64,000 bases of DNA from positions 27,938,283-28,002,282 of the forward strand of contig OU612066.1 in NCBI GenBank assembly GCA_914767715.1, read 5' to 3'. This document shows positions 24,814 to 36,600 of this stretch, in pieces (positions within the stretch are counted from its first letter, which is position 1; each line of letters opens with the position of its first letter). Under the pieces are notes generated by a model. That model was not told the origin of the DNA and did not search any database. It was given only the letters and a program-made list of their open reading frames with translations. Origin of the DNA: Membranipora membranacea. Lineage: Eukaryota > Bryozoa > Gymnolaemata > Cheilostomatida > Membraniporidae. A program made the position numbers and the translations under genes.

Positions 24814-25636
24814 TTCCCTTGAGATTGCCCTCGTTGCCACAGTGTTGACCAGGTCCTTTCTGTGTGTCTGCTGGTTGGTTAGCTGATGCAGGCTGTTGAA
24901 TTTACATCGTGAGCAATCTCGGTTGCATTGTAACCAATCGCCCAATCATCTTCATTGTCTTAGTTTTCAGATTTCCTAGTTGGAATTTTGATGGTACTTG
25001 CCCACTTTCCGTCGCCCTCAATTTAGTCTATGTAGTTTTGTTGCTCAGTAGGAGAACATGAGCAACCTTGAATGCAAGCACATTCCATAAAACTTGAACT
25101 TATGCAGGATTGAAGACCAACTATTTATTACCGCGGCTTTCGCTCAACTTGCCTTGTTTCCAGAACATTTAGGTCGTGCATTGTGGGAAATCAATCATGT
25201 GATTTTCACGGGACAACTCCAAGCTACTACTTATATTATGACTACAATCTCCCGTCATAAAACGATGCAATAACAACGGTCATTGTTTAATATCTATCAG
25301 AAATTCATCCTAATGGGAGATATATGTAACAGATATTTTTATCAGACATTTTTGATTGATTTTTTCATAAACAAAGCAAATCGACAACTTGTTTACTTCA
25401 TAATATGCACGAAAAGAAACATTCAAAGATTTATTGTTGGAATGCAATCATTGCAAAAAATTGTAAATTGTGCAGCCAATTCCACAAATGTAATTCAATA
25501 TCTACGAGCATTGATTTATATATCAACTAGATAAAATGCAACTAACAACCTCAATCTAAAATACAACTAAGTTTCAAAATATGATTTACAGTTTTATCTC
25601 CTTTTGTAGAGAGTGTTTTTTCAACTGGGAAGAACA
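24814..25636. other. Upstream region of NTase-TPR copy 2
   Basis: No coding feature. The 5' untranslated region and promoter of the gene starting at 25637 should lie here; I cannot identify a core promoter. Confidence 0.35.
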
Positions 25637-28600
25637 ATGAGCGAACCAGTCTCAGAGCCTACTACCCTTGAGGTTAGTTTATAGCCACCGCGTTGAAAAA
25701 AAGTGTTCCATTCATGGCATAACAGTGACCGTTATTGTGTAAGGTGAATGATTCATAATAAAACCATGTAAACTAAGAGTTGTGAATGTTAATGAAGTTG
25801 AAGAGAACGGAGACGAAATTGTCTACAAAATACCATTATGACTAGGTAACATTATGCAGGATGTTAACACTGTTGTAGGTGGCCATCGACAACTTCAAAG
25901 ATGTCTACTTTAGACTTGGAAAGTTCGACTTGGATGTACAAGTCCCACATCTCATCAATCTTGGGAAACATTATGAACAGAAGTATAAAAGTACAAAGTG
26001 CTGGACAGATTGTCTCAAGGTAGGTTTAAAAAAGTCAGGGCCTTATTATCCTCTCGAAGGGTATATTACGTAGATTATTCAGCAAACAATGAAATTCTGT
26101 AAAAGCTGAAGGCTACGGATAAGTTGATTTTTAACTTGAAAAAAAACTCATATTTCATGTGCAAACATCGACGGTAAGAAGAGGCTGCAGCATTTTAAAA
26201 TTTACCCAAATCTATTACGATATATTCAATTTCTTTCTGTCGTTGCAGTCATTATCAATTTAAATTAGCAAAATACTAGTGAATGGTAAATAGTGCAGAT
26301 GATGAATAGAAATTTTTTTCCCACAGAGAACAAACCCATTTAGCTCCTTTTTTGTTATGCTGAGTGTGCTAAAAGAGTACGCTGATGGAGAGAGGGTAAC
26401 TCCAAAAGAAGGCTGTAAAAGAAAACGATAGATCAGGATACCATTTTTGTGCACCGCAAATAAAGAATAGCCCTATATATGAACTTTGATCTTGCTATAC
26501 CTTGTCTTTAAGTTCTTAATTGACAATAATTATTGCTTCCAACAGGCACACTCACTGTATAACTCAGCATTGAGAAGAAAGGAGGATGAGAATTTACGCA
26601 GAAGACTTTTTGAGGTTCAGCAGACTTTCTGGGGAGATCAGTGCAGTATCAGTTATGAAGCACAAAACAATCATACTTCAAAGCTAAAGGCTGACATAGA
26701 ATCAATCAGAGAGAGATTCAGGCATGAGAACAAACAAGCTGCATCATTGGTTAATCAGTTCACAATAGACATTAGTTGTGATTCCGCAACACTACAAAGT
26801 GACTATTACTCACTAATGAAAGGCATATCATCAGACTGTTCACAGGCAATGAGGGAATTCGCAGCAAAAATAATCGAGCTCAGCGTCCAGATCCTCACCA
26901 TTCCACCACCTTGTGTATTCACAGCAGTAGCTATTGGGTCACTGGCAAAAGGGGAGGCAACTCCTTATTCAGATCTTGAGTATATGTTTCTCACCGAGAG
27001 TAAAGCTCCAGAGACTGTGAGATACTTTGAACTTCTCGCTGTTACCACTTACTTCATGATTGGTAACCTGGGTGAGACCAAACTGTCCTACATGTCCATT
27101 GAAGAACTCAAAGGCTGGTTTGATGATAGAGCAAAAAACGGGTTCAAAATTGACGGCTTATGTGCAGGAGCAGGAAACATCCCAACAGGCAATGGTTCAG
27201 TTGGTACGAAAAACCGCTACATCGTGACACCAGAAGAGTTAGCGGCCAGATATAAATATACACTCGATAACCCAGATGAGGAATCACTCCGGGGTGATTT
27301 GACGGCAATGCTGACCTACACTACACCATTGTATACAAACCAAGCGAAAGAGGCTGGTGAGAAGCTGCTGTCTAAATTCTGTGATTTGATCAATCAACTT
27401 GAAATTAATGTGGCGAGAAGAGTTGCGAACATGATGATGCTCCGAACAGATGCAGAGAAATTCAATTTTGTCCCTGACAGTAGTTTGGTGGAAAAAGGCT
27501 TTAATGCAGATGTAAAGAAAGAGATATACCGCTTTCCATCCATAATGGCCTTAGACATTGCCCTGGTCTGTGATTATCATGGAAAGTCGTCATGGGAGAC
27601 AATCGAGTCTCTGAAATATAATAATTACATATCAGAGTCTTTATCGGATTCGCTGAAATTCTTATTAGCTGCTGCCACATATATACGGCTAGCAACATAT
27701 CTCTATCATGACTCTCATGATGATCGAATGTCCATATCGCCGACAACTCTTCAAGCTAACAATTCAAAGCTCGACCAGTCACTAGGGCGTTGGTACATCC
27801 CTATAGGTCTGTTTTCAAAGGTTTGTGTAATTATGTGTCCGCTCAAGGAATTCTTAGTCCATACAAACTTGAATGCCACAAAATTGAAAGAGTTAAGCAT
27901 TGATTCGGATCCACGGTGGACTAAAATAAAGACACTGTACTATTCTGGTAGGACCGAACAAGTTTTCTCATTACTGACACAAAGGTATCCAGCTCTATGT
28001 GAAGACCCTGTAAATGAATTGAGAACTCTATGCGAAACGCCCACACAGAAGAATGAAGAGACCTTCTTCATAATATCCGAGACTTTGTTGGCATGCCACA
28101 AGGTAGCAGCTGCATCGAAGTTATACATTCACATGACAGGAACCAAACCATTGTATGCATGGAGAAGGGTAGCACAATGCCACATCCTGTTAGAAGAATA
28201 TGAACAAGCTGTAGATATACTCAGCTCTATACACGATAAAACCTGTATTGATCTAATGTTACTGGGGCAAGCATATAAAGGGTTGGGTAGGTATGCTGAA
28301 GCAGAAGACACCCTAATTATAGCATTCCAAACTGCCATGAACAACTCATCAGTTGAGGTTTTGAACGACTACTACGGAAATCCATTACCTAAAGATGACC
28401 ATGGACGACACTCCTTAGATTTATCTTCAGCTCCATCAGAGGAGCGATTGAAGATCATTACTGCATTACGCCCAATACCGCAATTCAATAGTTACCTCCC
28501 CCTAAGCACATTAGGAATTGTTTTCTATAACCAAAAAAAGTACAGCTTTGCCGAGAGTTATTATCTTAAATCGTTGGAGTTCATCAACCAAATGTTTGGC

Positions 28601-30433
28601 AATGATGCTGCTGTCCCAGGAGCAGGTCATGTGCAATCCAATCTGGGTAATCTCTACAAAAACATGAAACAATACAGAAAATCTGAGGAGAGCTACAATC
28701 AGGCGCTAGCTATTTTTAGAGAGACATCACAAGATGCACCCAGTGTAGGTACAGCAAGAACCCTGAATGGTCTAGGTATTCTATACAAAGACATGAGACA
28801 ATACAGTAAGGCAGAGGAGAGCCACATTCAGGCGCTAGCTATCTTTAGAGAGATATCAAAAGGTGCGCCAAGTGTAGATACAGCCGGCACCCTGTATAAT
28901 CTAGGTAATTTATACGCGTCCATGTCAATGTGTAGTAAGGCACTCCTCAGTTATTTTCGGGCACGTGCGATCTATAGAAAGACATCTCAAGGTCTTCCTA
29001 GCGTCCATACAGCTACTGTCCTGAAGAGTCTTGGCAATCTTTACAAGGACATGAAAAAATACAGTAAAGCAGAGGAGAGCTACAATCAGGCGCTAACTAT
29101 ATATAGGGAGATATCACAAGGTGCACCCAGTGTAGACACAGCAAACACCCTAAATAATCTAGGTAATCTATACAAAGACATGACACAATACAGTAAAGCA
29201 GAGGAGAGCTTTCATCAGGCGCTAACTATCTATAGAGAGACATCACAAGGTGAGCACAGTGTAGGTACAGCTAACACCCTGAATAGTCTTGGCAATCTTT
29301 ACAAGGACATGAAAAAATACAGTAAAGCAGAGGAGAGCTACAATCAGGCGCTAACTATATATAGGGAGACATTACAAGGTGCACCCAGTGCAGATACAGC
29401 AAACACCCTGTATAATCTAGGTAATCTATACAAAGGCATGACACAATACAGTAAAGCAGAGGAGAGCTACAATCAAGCTCTGAATATCTATAGAGAGATA
29501 TCACAAGGTGCACCCAGTGTAGTTACAGCTAACACCTTATATAATCTAGGTATTCTATACAATGACATGAAACAATACAGTAAAGCAGAGGAGAGCTTTC
29601 ATCAGGCGCTAACTATCTATAGAAAGACATCACAAGGTGAGCACAGTGTAGGTACAGCTAACGCCCTGAATAGTCTAGGTACTCTATACAAAGACATGAC
29701 ACAATACAGTAAAGCAGAGGAGAGCTACAATCAGGCGCTGAATACCTATAGAGAGATATCACAAGGTGAGCACAGTGTAGATACAGCAAACACCCTAAAT
29801 AAACTAGGCATTTTATACGACCACATGAAACAATACAGTAAAGCAGACGGCAGTTTTTTTCGGGCACTTGCGATCTATAGAAAGACATCTCGAGGTCTTC
29901 CTAGTGTCAATACAGCCAACACCCTAAATAATCTAGGTACTCTATACAAGGAAATGAAACAATACAGTAAAGCAGAGGAGAGCTTTCATCAGGCGCTAAC
30001 TATATATAGAGAGATATCACAAGGTGCACCAAGCGTAGCTGCAGCAGACACCCTGTGTAATCTAGGATTCCTATATTGTAATGACATGAAACAATACAGT
30101 AATGCAGAGGGGAGCTATATTCAGGTCCTTGCTATTTATAGAGAGACATCACAAGGTGGTCACAGTGTAGAAACAGCAAAAACCCTGCATAATCTAGGTT
30201 GTTTATATGCGGCCATGAAACAATACGGCAAAGCAGAGAAGAGCTTTCTGCAGACATTAGAGGTGTTTAGAATGATGTCGTCAGGTGATGACAGCAAGGA
30301 AATAGCTCATACATTAGAATGTCTCGGCTGCTGTTACCGTGATGCCGGAAATGAGGAAAAGGTATTACTCACACTGAGAGAAGCTTCAGATATGAAACTC
30401 AGGCTAAAAGCTAGCAACCCTCAAATGAGATAA
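25637..30433 (+). CDS. NTase-like/TPR-repeat protein, copy 2, complete three-exon gene
   Basis: Exons 25637-25672, 25879-26019 and 26546-30433 join in phase 0 to about 1354 aa; the ATG at 25637 follows agaaca and every intron is GT..AG. Residues about 1-100 are charged and helical. Around residue 190 a nucleotidyltransferase-like motif appears (AIGSLAKGEATPYSDLEY): the GS pair and an Asp-x-Glu resemble the GS...D.D site of the pol-beta/PII-uridylyltransferase fold. A helical middle region contains less regular TPRs (AWRRVAQCHILLEEYEQA). From residue about 712 there are some 15 tandem TPRs of kinesin-light-chain type, the last without full consensus. No signal peptide or membrane segment is seen. 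The substrate of the NTase-like part is unknown; with one acidic residue replaced by Glu it may be catalytic or a pseudoenzyme. TPRs normally bind proteins. Confidence 0.85.
28640..30430 (+). repeat. Tandem 129-bp TPR-coding repeats, copy 2 (14 units)
   Basis: Units begin at 28640 and every 129 bp; unit 12 (from 30059) carries one extra codon, so units 13 and 14 begin at 30191 and 30320. Copy 1 has 12 units, so unit number changed after the gene duplication. Confidence 0.88.
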
Positions 30434-30838
30434 ACTAACTCTCTGATTATTAAAGTTATGAATTTTGCTCCAATCACTTTTAGAGCAACCAAAAACAATC
30501 ACAAGTACTGCTGTATCACCTGATCAATCATATAATCCTATACATAGTCTACGCACTGTGCAGGATTTGCTTGGATTTTTCCTCTCATTACTTCTACATT
30601 AATCTTACTTCATATAGCCTAGGGTCCAATAATACACATTGTATGAGCTTTTGTCAATGTCATCAATGAACTAAACCTTAGTTCATTGATGTCATGAATG
30701 ACCGCCCATATTCAAAATGAAAGAAATTCTGGCTCTGACATTTTCTTCACTACTTGGCAGTGAATATCTCTGCTCATGGGTATTTCCCAAACATGAGGCT
30801 ACTTTTCCCAGAGTCTGAGGATACAACATACAGTGGTG
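30434..30838. other. Intergenic; short hairpin at about 30655-30693
   Basis: No gene. Two near-perfect inverted arms (tcatcaatgaactaa and ttagttcattgatg) stand a few bases apart. Confidence 0.45.
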
Positions 30839-31578
30839 CGCGTACCACTGCACAACACACAAGCTTCAGCTAGAAACCATGAGTCAAACGCTGTTTCGAG
30901 GCCTTCTCTAGTACAACCTCCTCATGGCCGGCCCCAGCAGCATGAAGCCACCCCTGTGTGTTGATGAGCATCTCAATCACTCTCATCGATCCCTCAGTGC
31001 ATTTTTTCAGTTTCGGTGGTTTGACATAATTGGTGTGTTTACGCTGTTGCGCAACCAGGGAGGCTGCCAACTCGTCATTGTTTCAGTGTAACAATGTTCG
31101 CCCCATCACTCTCATGCTTATACTCTAAGCCAAACCAGTGCAGGAAGGTTTGCTTTCCTTCAACTCATCGGCGCAACATTGCTAATCGTCAAGGCACCCG
31201 CCCCTCGTGCCATAGTTCACTACTCAAATTCACCACATTGAGCATAGTACAACTCATACACAAGTCAGAGAGATGACTTGTTTGAGCTACAGCCAGTGGA
31301 TGGACTGTGATCTCCTGTCTCGCTCTGCCTGCCTTTTATGCGATGGCCAAGCTTTTAATCCTATGTTTGCAATGCCTTAGATCTAACTCAGACTCACTCT
31401 GGTTTTTCACCCTGCAGAGATTAAACTACTTAGCTTACCGCTTAGCCGCTCAGTTTGCTAATCATCACTTAATCCCCTCAATCTAATCCTTACAAGGATT
31501 ATAAACAAAGGAATTAAATGCTGGCCAACTCCACAAAACAAAGTGAGTGTGTTAAACCCCAGCTTACAAGCAATAGGA

Positions 31579-32800
31579 TTACTTGGCTTTTGTCTTTACA
31601 CAGTGCTGTTGCCATATCCATGCAGATGCGCTTTCTGCCTCATGTACTATGCTTTTTGTGGCTTGTTTGAGTGCTCTTCCTGAAAGCCCAACTCTAGTCA
31701 GAAATTTGGTAGCTGATCTAGCCATGAATCCACGGCAGCCAACTTCCACTGCGAATAATTCGCAATTCCAACCTTTGTCTTGGCATTGTGTCACCAGATC
31801 TTCGTATCTTGTCAGTTTTCTCTCATGCGCGTTTGAGAGATTTTCTTCCCAAGGCACCATCAATTCCATCAGTATTAGTGCTTTTTCTTTGTCAGACCAG
31901 ACAATTAAGTCTGGTCTTTGGTTCGTGATCACAATATGCTGTGGCATGCTGAGCTGCTCTGTGAGGTCGCATCTCACCTGCCATTCTCCGCTGTTCATCA
32001 ATCCCTTTTTGCGCAAAATCTTTTCACGCGATTCACCACCAGCATTAGCATATTCACACTTCTCCGTGACATATTTACATAACACTTTCAGGACTTGATT
32101 ATGCCTATATGTGTATCTTCCAAGGCTCTGTGGGCAATTCGACAGAATATGTCGAAGTGTGCCCTTGGCCGAGCACTCGGCGCACTTCGAGTTCTCGGTC
32201 AAATTCCAGCGTTCCAGGTTCGCCGGGGTCGGTAGTTGATCATAAGCTGCACCAACCAGAAAGCTGATCCTTTGTGGCTCCATCGACCACATTTCTGTCC
32301 ATTTGAGCTGACGCTGCTCAACAGACTCCCAACAAGTCCACCTGCCTTGTTGGGCTTGGCCTACAGCTTGTGTCTGGCGGCGCTCTTCTTCCATCTTGCG
32401 CACCTCATCAACTACCATCTCCCGTCTAACCTTTGGGCTTTCCTTTGAGAACCACCGGTTTGCTTCCCAGCCGATGCCATGACGTGCAGTTGTCACAGCA
32501 CCCACAATCTCACTTATCTCCAGTCGAGATTTGGCATCTCTGACAGTCTCTGTGACAGACCACTTTTTACCAGTGTCAAGTGTTGGAGCACATTCCCTTA
32601 TCACCTGGTCTGGTGACTCGTTCAACATCATATCCAGTCTCGCCTTTGATGTTTTGTACTCTTCCACAAGCGATTTCATAGGTAGTGAAAGAGTAAACGA
32701 ACTGGCATACAGTGCATTAGTGTTGAAGCTCCTTGGAACTCCGACCCACTTGCGCATGTGCTTGTTAATCATTTGCTCCATTCTCTCAACTGGTGTAAGC
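31579..32800 (-). pseudogene. Non-LTR retrotransposon with restriction-like endonuclease (R2/NeSL/HERO-type), 3' part
   Basis: A 400-residue open frame on the minus strand. It contains a CCHC zinc knuckle (CAECSAKGTLRHILSNC, spacing Cx2Cx7Hx4C) followed by a restriction-like endonuclease core: RPDLIVW, then ELMVPWE, then a Lys/Arg-rich stretch with RYEDL, matching the PD..E..K pattern of site-specific LINEs. The reverse transcriptase that should precede it is absent; similarity to the DHHC-gene block begins right upstream at about 32817, so the copy is 5'-truncated. The GC content is clearly higher than that of the surroundings, and the GC-rich sequence down to about 30840 may be its 3' untranslated region. 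Confidence 0.75.
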
Positions 32801-32816
32801 GGAATATCATGAAAAA

Positions 32817-33690
32817 GTTAAAAAGCTTTAATCGTCAAAATAATTATGTTCAAGTTCAACGACAAAAACACAAATCAGACAACATAAAATCACATTCTGA
32901 AGTTTGGATCAGGATGTCTAATTCTACCAGTCTTTAGAAAAGAGACAATATTGGTGAGTTTGTGTGCCTTTGATAGTCCACAGATCTTATCCTCAGGTTT
33001 AGGTTTGAAGTAATGAGTATATCCACTACTTATATTAGATAGAGATCTATAGAGTAGATTGAGGGTGAATATCATAAATCCAGCTACTCCGAGGTACATG
33101 ACAAACAGTAAACCATTGTACTTAAATATCCAGTAGATTGCGTTCTGAACTGATGTCGCCTGTAAAATAAATGGAGAAAAAAACTTAGTGTAAGTCCTAG
33201 TCAGACTTGGGCCAAAAGGATAAAGAGAGGTCACCACAACTAAATTGTGCATCTTCCAACATTTGATAGAGCCTGCTGTTCTAAAGGCGTGAGCAGTAAA
33301 TGGCTATCCACCCCACTTCTCTGTGGAAAGGCCTTCCGTTTTTAAACAAACCCATCCGGTCATTACGGATGCGTTTTACGCCTTTTTTGCCTTTGTGGCA
33401 TACAGTTGATTCCGAAGTGCAAAATGGATGCCTAATTGGAAGCTGTACGCCCATTGGCAGTGAACATAGTAGCCATCAAGATAGGTTGCTATTCATTTGA
33501 GCCTTTATATTTTTATGGTACTATTTGGATCAAGAATGGTTACAAAAGTCATCGGCTAGAGCAGACACCCAACCGCTAGGGTAAAAATTCAGCTCTCAAC
33601 CTGTTGACAAAGGTCTTATTGGGTGGGGTCACCTCAAAAATTGAGTGCTATCTATCATTATCTTACACCCAAACTAGCTCAACTAAACCC
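32817..33690 (-). repeat. Segmentally duplicated block (second copy)
   Basis: Paralogous to 8013-8455 plus 14990-15505. Here the two parts are contiguous, which shows that about 6.5 kb including the hAT element was added to the first copy. Confidence 0.65.
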
Positions 33691-36600
33691 TAGCTAACAT
33701 TTACTCCTCTAGATACAAACAATGTCATTTTTCTTTACTCACTTAAGGATGAAGTTGTATGATAGCATTTAAATAGCTTGGCAGTAGAGACAGAAACAGA
33801 ATCTGAGCTATCACTATGACTACGTTAAACCAGACAAATGTGAAGTGATTTCTATGTCCGACACATCTAAGAGTATACAGACAATGATGGTCCATCCAGT
33901 GTATACAGCAATCACACAGTTTACAATGCTACGTTGGTTTAGTGGGTATCAACTGTAAAGAAAACAACAGTATGACACGATAGATTCAATTGTTAGGCCC
34001 TGCAAGGCGGGCATCAATTTCTGAGTGAAGCGAATCGATACTGCCAATGTCGGCAAGCAGCCCCTATTGCCTGCAAAAACCTACTCCCTGAAACTTCTAG
34101 GACATAACACTATACATACTATATGAACCAGCGCATCAAACATCTTTTACAATATGCAGAGTATATCAATTTATCATATCCACATATATATCTCTTGTTA
34201 TGCAAAAAACTATCAGCTCATATGGCCAGCTTACCTGGCAGGATGCACACCATATTCCTGGTCTTTTAAATGTGTGAACAAGATCATACATTGTGTACAG
34301 TTCTCCATTTTCTTTGCGCTTGCTTTCTAGAGTAAATCCTACAATAAAAAACAAATGAACAGGCATTATTATAGTTTTTTCCAGAATTACATAGCAAAAT
34401 GGAACATTTTCAATTTACTCTATATGGATAATGTCTGCCATAACATATGAGGAAGTGGCAGTTTATTGGGCTTGCACAGTACAGTCAATTACAAAACCAC
34501 ACATCTCTATCATACTTGTGAGAGAGGGGGCAACTGTTAAACACATCAATCAATTTTACCTGATATGAGCATTTTCACTGTGAAAATATTTTGGAACTAC
34601 AGCAGAATAGAATGGTTTGGCAAGTGGTGGATAGTTTTAAGGTATTATGTGTATGTTTTTAACAAGAGGGGCATTCTATTCATATAACTATGTTCAACCC
34701 TTAACTGTACCTGGATCCATAACAAGTAGTCGATAAACGCCAAAGAGTCAGCAGACTGGATACGTAGAGAAAGAAAAGGTGAATAACTCTGTACCATTCA
34801 TACATAGAAACGCTGCCGGCAGAGAAAGCAAAGTCGTAATCTACTGCTAGATAACATAATATTATCATAGCTGACACCCATCCTCCAAATCTCGACGGTT
34901 GGCTTGCCTGTAAACAGAACAAAGACACAGTAGCAGTGAACCTTGAACTATTACACTCAATATGAGCAGATTCACTTTCACATATTTATAATGAGCACAG
35001 GATGGATCATAATTCTCAGTGTAAGTCGTAAGGATGGAGCATTTGAATTGACAAATGGATCCCCCATGCAGTGCATTGATACGTATATGGCTGGGTTATC
35101 AGGATTTGGTCAACAAGGCGAGCAATTACCATGTCATACCTGCTTATATGATTCAGTCGATGACCTGGTTTGAATATAGTTAGCTGATAGATTCCCATGC
35201 CAGCCAAGGCAAGATATCCCTGATACTCAGGTGTGAATAACTGACAAGCCAATATAAACATGAGAAATACGATGGCAGGTGTGAGCAGGTACTTGTAGTA
35301 TATCAGAGGTCTGGTGGTGTCAGGTTTATACCCTAATCCTCTCTGTAACCATACTTCCATCTCTTCGTACATGAGAAATCCTCTGTAATATGTCAAAGTG
35401 TTAATTCGATATACAAGTATATCAAGGTCCAGTTTCATGCAGTCTGCCTGCATTCTGGGTCTACCCACAATGCAGGCAAACTGGACAAACTTCTTGTAAT
35501 TTTTCAGGGATTCCGTCACTAAAATTGAGATTTAAATCAGCTTTCAAACCCCTCCTGATTTGAAAAACATTGTCCCTCTGCCTCTCCTATAGTACAGATC
35601 CTGAATCTGAAAGAGTTCTCCATTTAAAGGCATTTTGACACTTGTGCTAAAGAGAGGACAACTCCGAAAATAGGCTCAAATTCACGCTAATAAAACTATC
35701 TATTGTTTAATTAGTCTAGTTTCCTACTCACTCAAGTTTTGGGTGGTTTTTAGCTATGTGCACTGGAGTTTTCCCTTCATTGTTGACAGTAGTGAGAAGT
35801 TTAGCAGTACCTCCGCAAACAAGCCTGTATACCATGTGTGTCTGACAGTTTTCTGCTGCATAGTGTACTGCATTACAGCCGATCTCATCCGTAGCACCAA
35901 TGTCTAACTATACGAAAGAAACATGAAATAAAATTCAAAATGATTGTCTGGCGAGTATGAATGTCTGTCTGTTCAATTTGCCTGTTTTTGGTATTCTCCA
36001 AGATTACAATTAGACTTGTTAAATCAATTTGTGCACATACTATGAATACAGATATGGATACCTGAGGTTTGGAGAGAAGAATAGTCAGCATTTCTCTGTT
36101 GTTATCCTTCTTTAATTTAGTGATTATATGTAGAGCTGTCTGTCTGTCAGCTGTAACTGATGCATAATCCAGTCCACAGCATTCCGTCAGGTAATGAAGG
36201 GTGTGACTTCAAAGGAGTAAATATAGACTTGATGAGAAGAGAATAGACGATATTAGAACAGCGTTTTATCCACTTGATGCAGATGAACTCGTAAATGCAG
36301 CTGATGAGGCTATTCCAAGCCTACCACCCTTAAGCTTAGATCAATATTTATGTAGGCAAATGAATCAAACTTCGTCCAATAGCTGAGTTATAGGAAACAA
36401 TATAAATATATTATCTACTCACGGACAAAGTTGAGCAGTTCCTGAGGCAGCATGATGTAAGGCTGACCAGCTATTGATATCCCGGTGTTTGACCTCACCT
36501 CCATTATCTAACAATAACTGTATCATCATTATCTACAAACAAAGATAATTAGCTTCATAAAATTATCACCTATGGGAGACAACTCCGCTTAAATTTCATG

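Noticed and set aside
31583-32812. Plus-strand ORFs of 70-171 codons
   Set aside because: Antisense of the 400-codon endonuclease frame, which carries the recognisable motifs.
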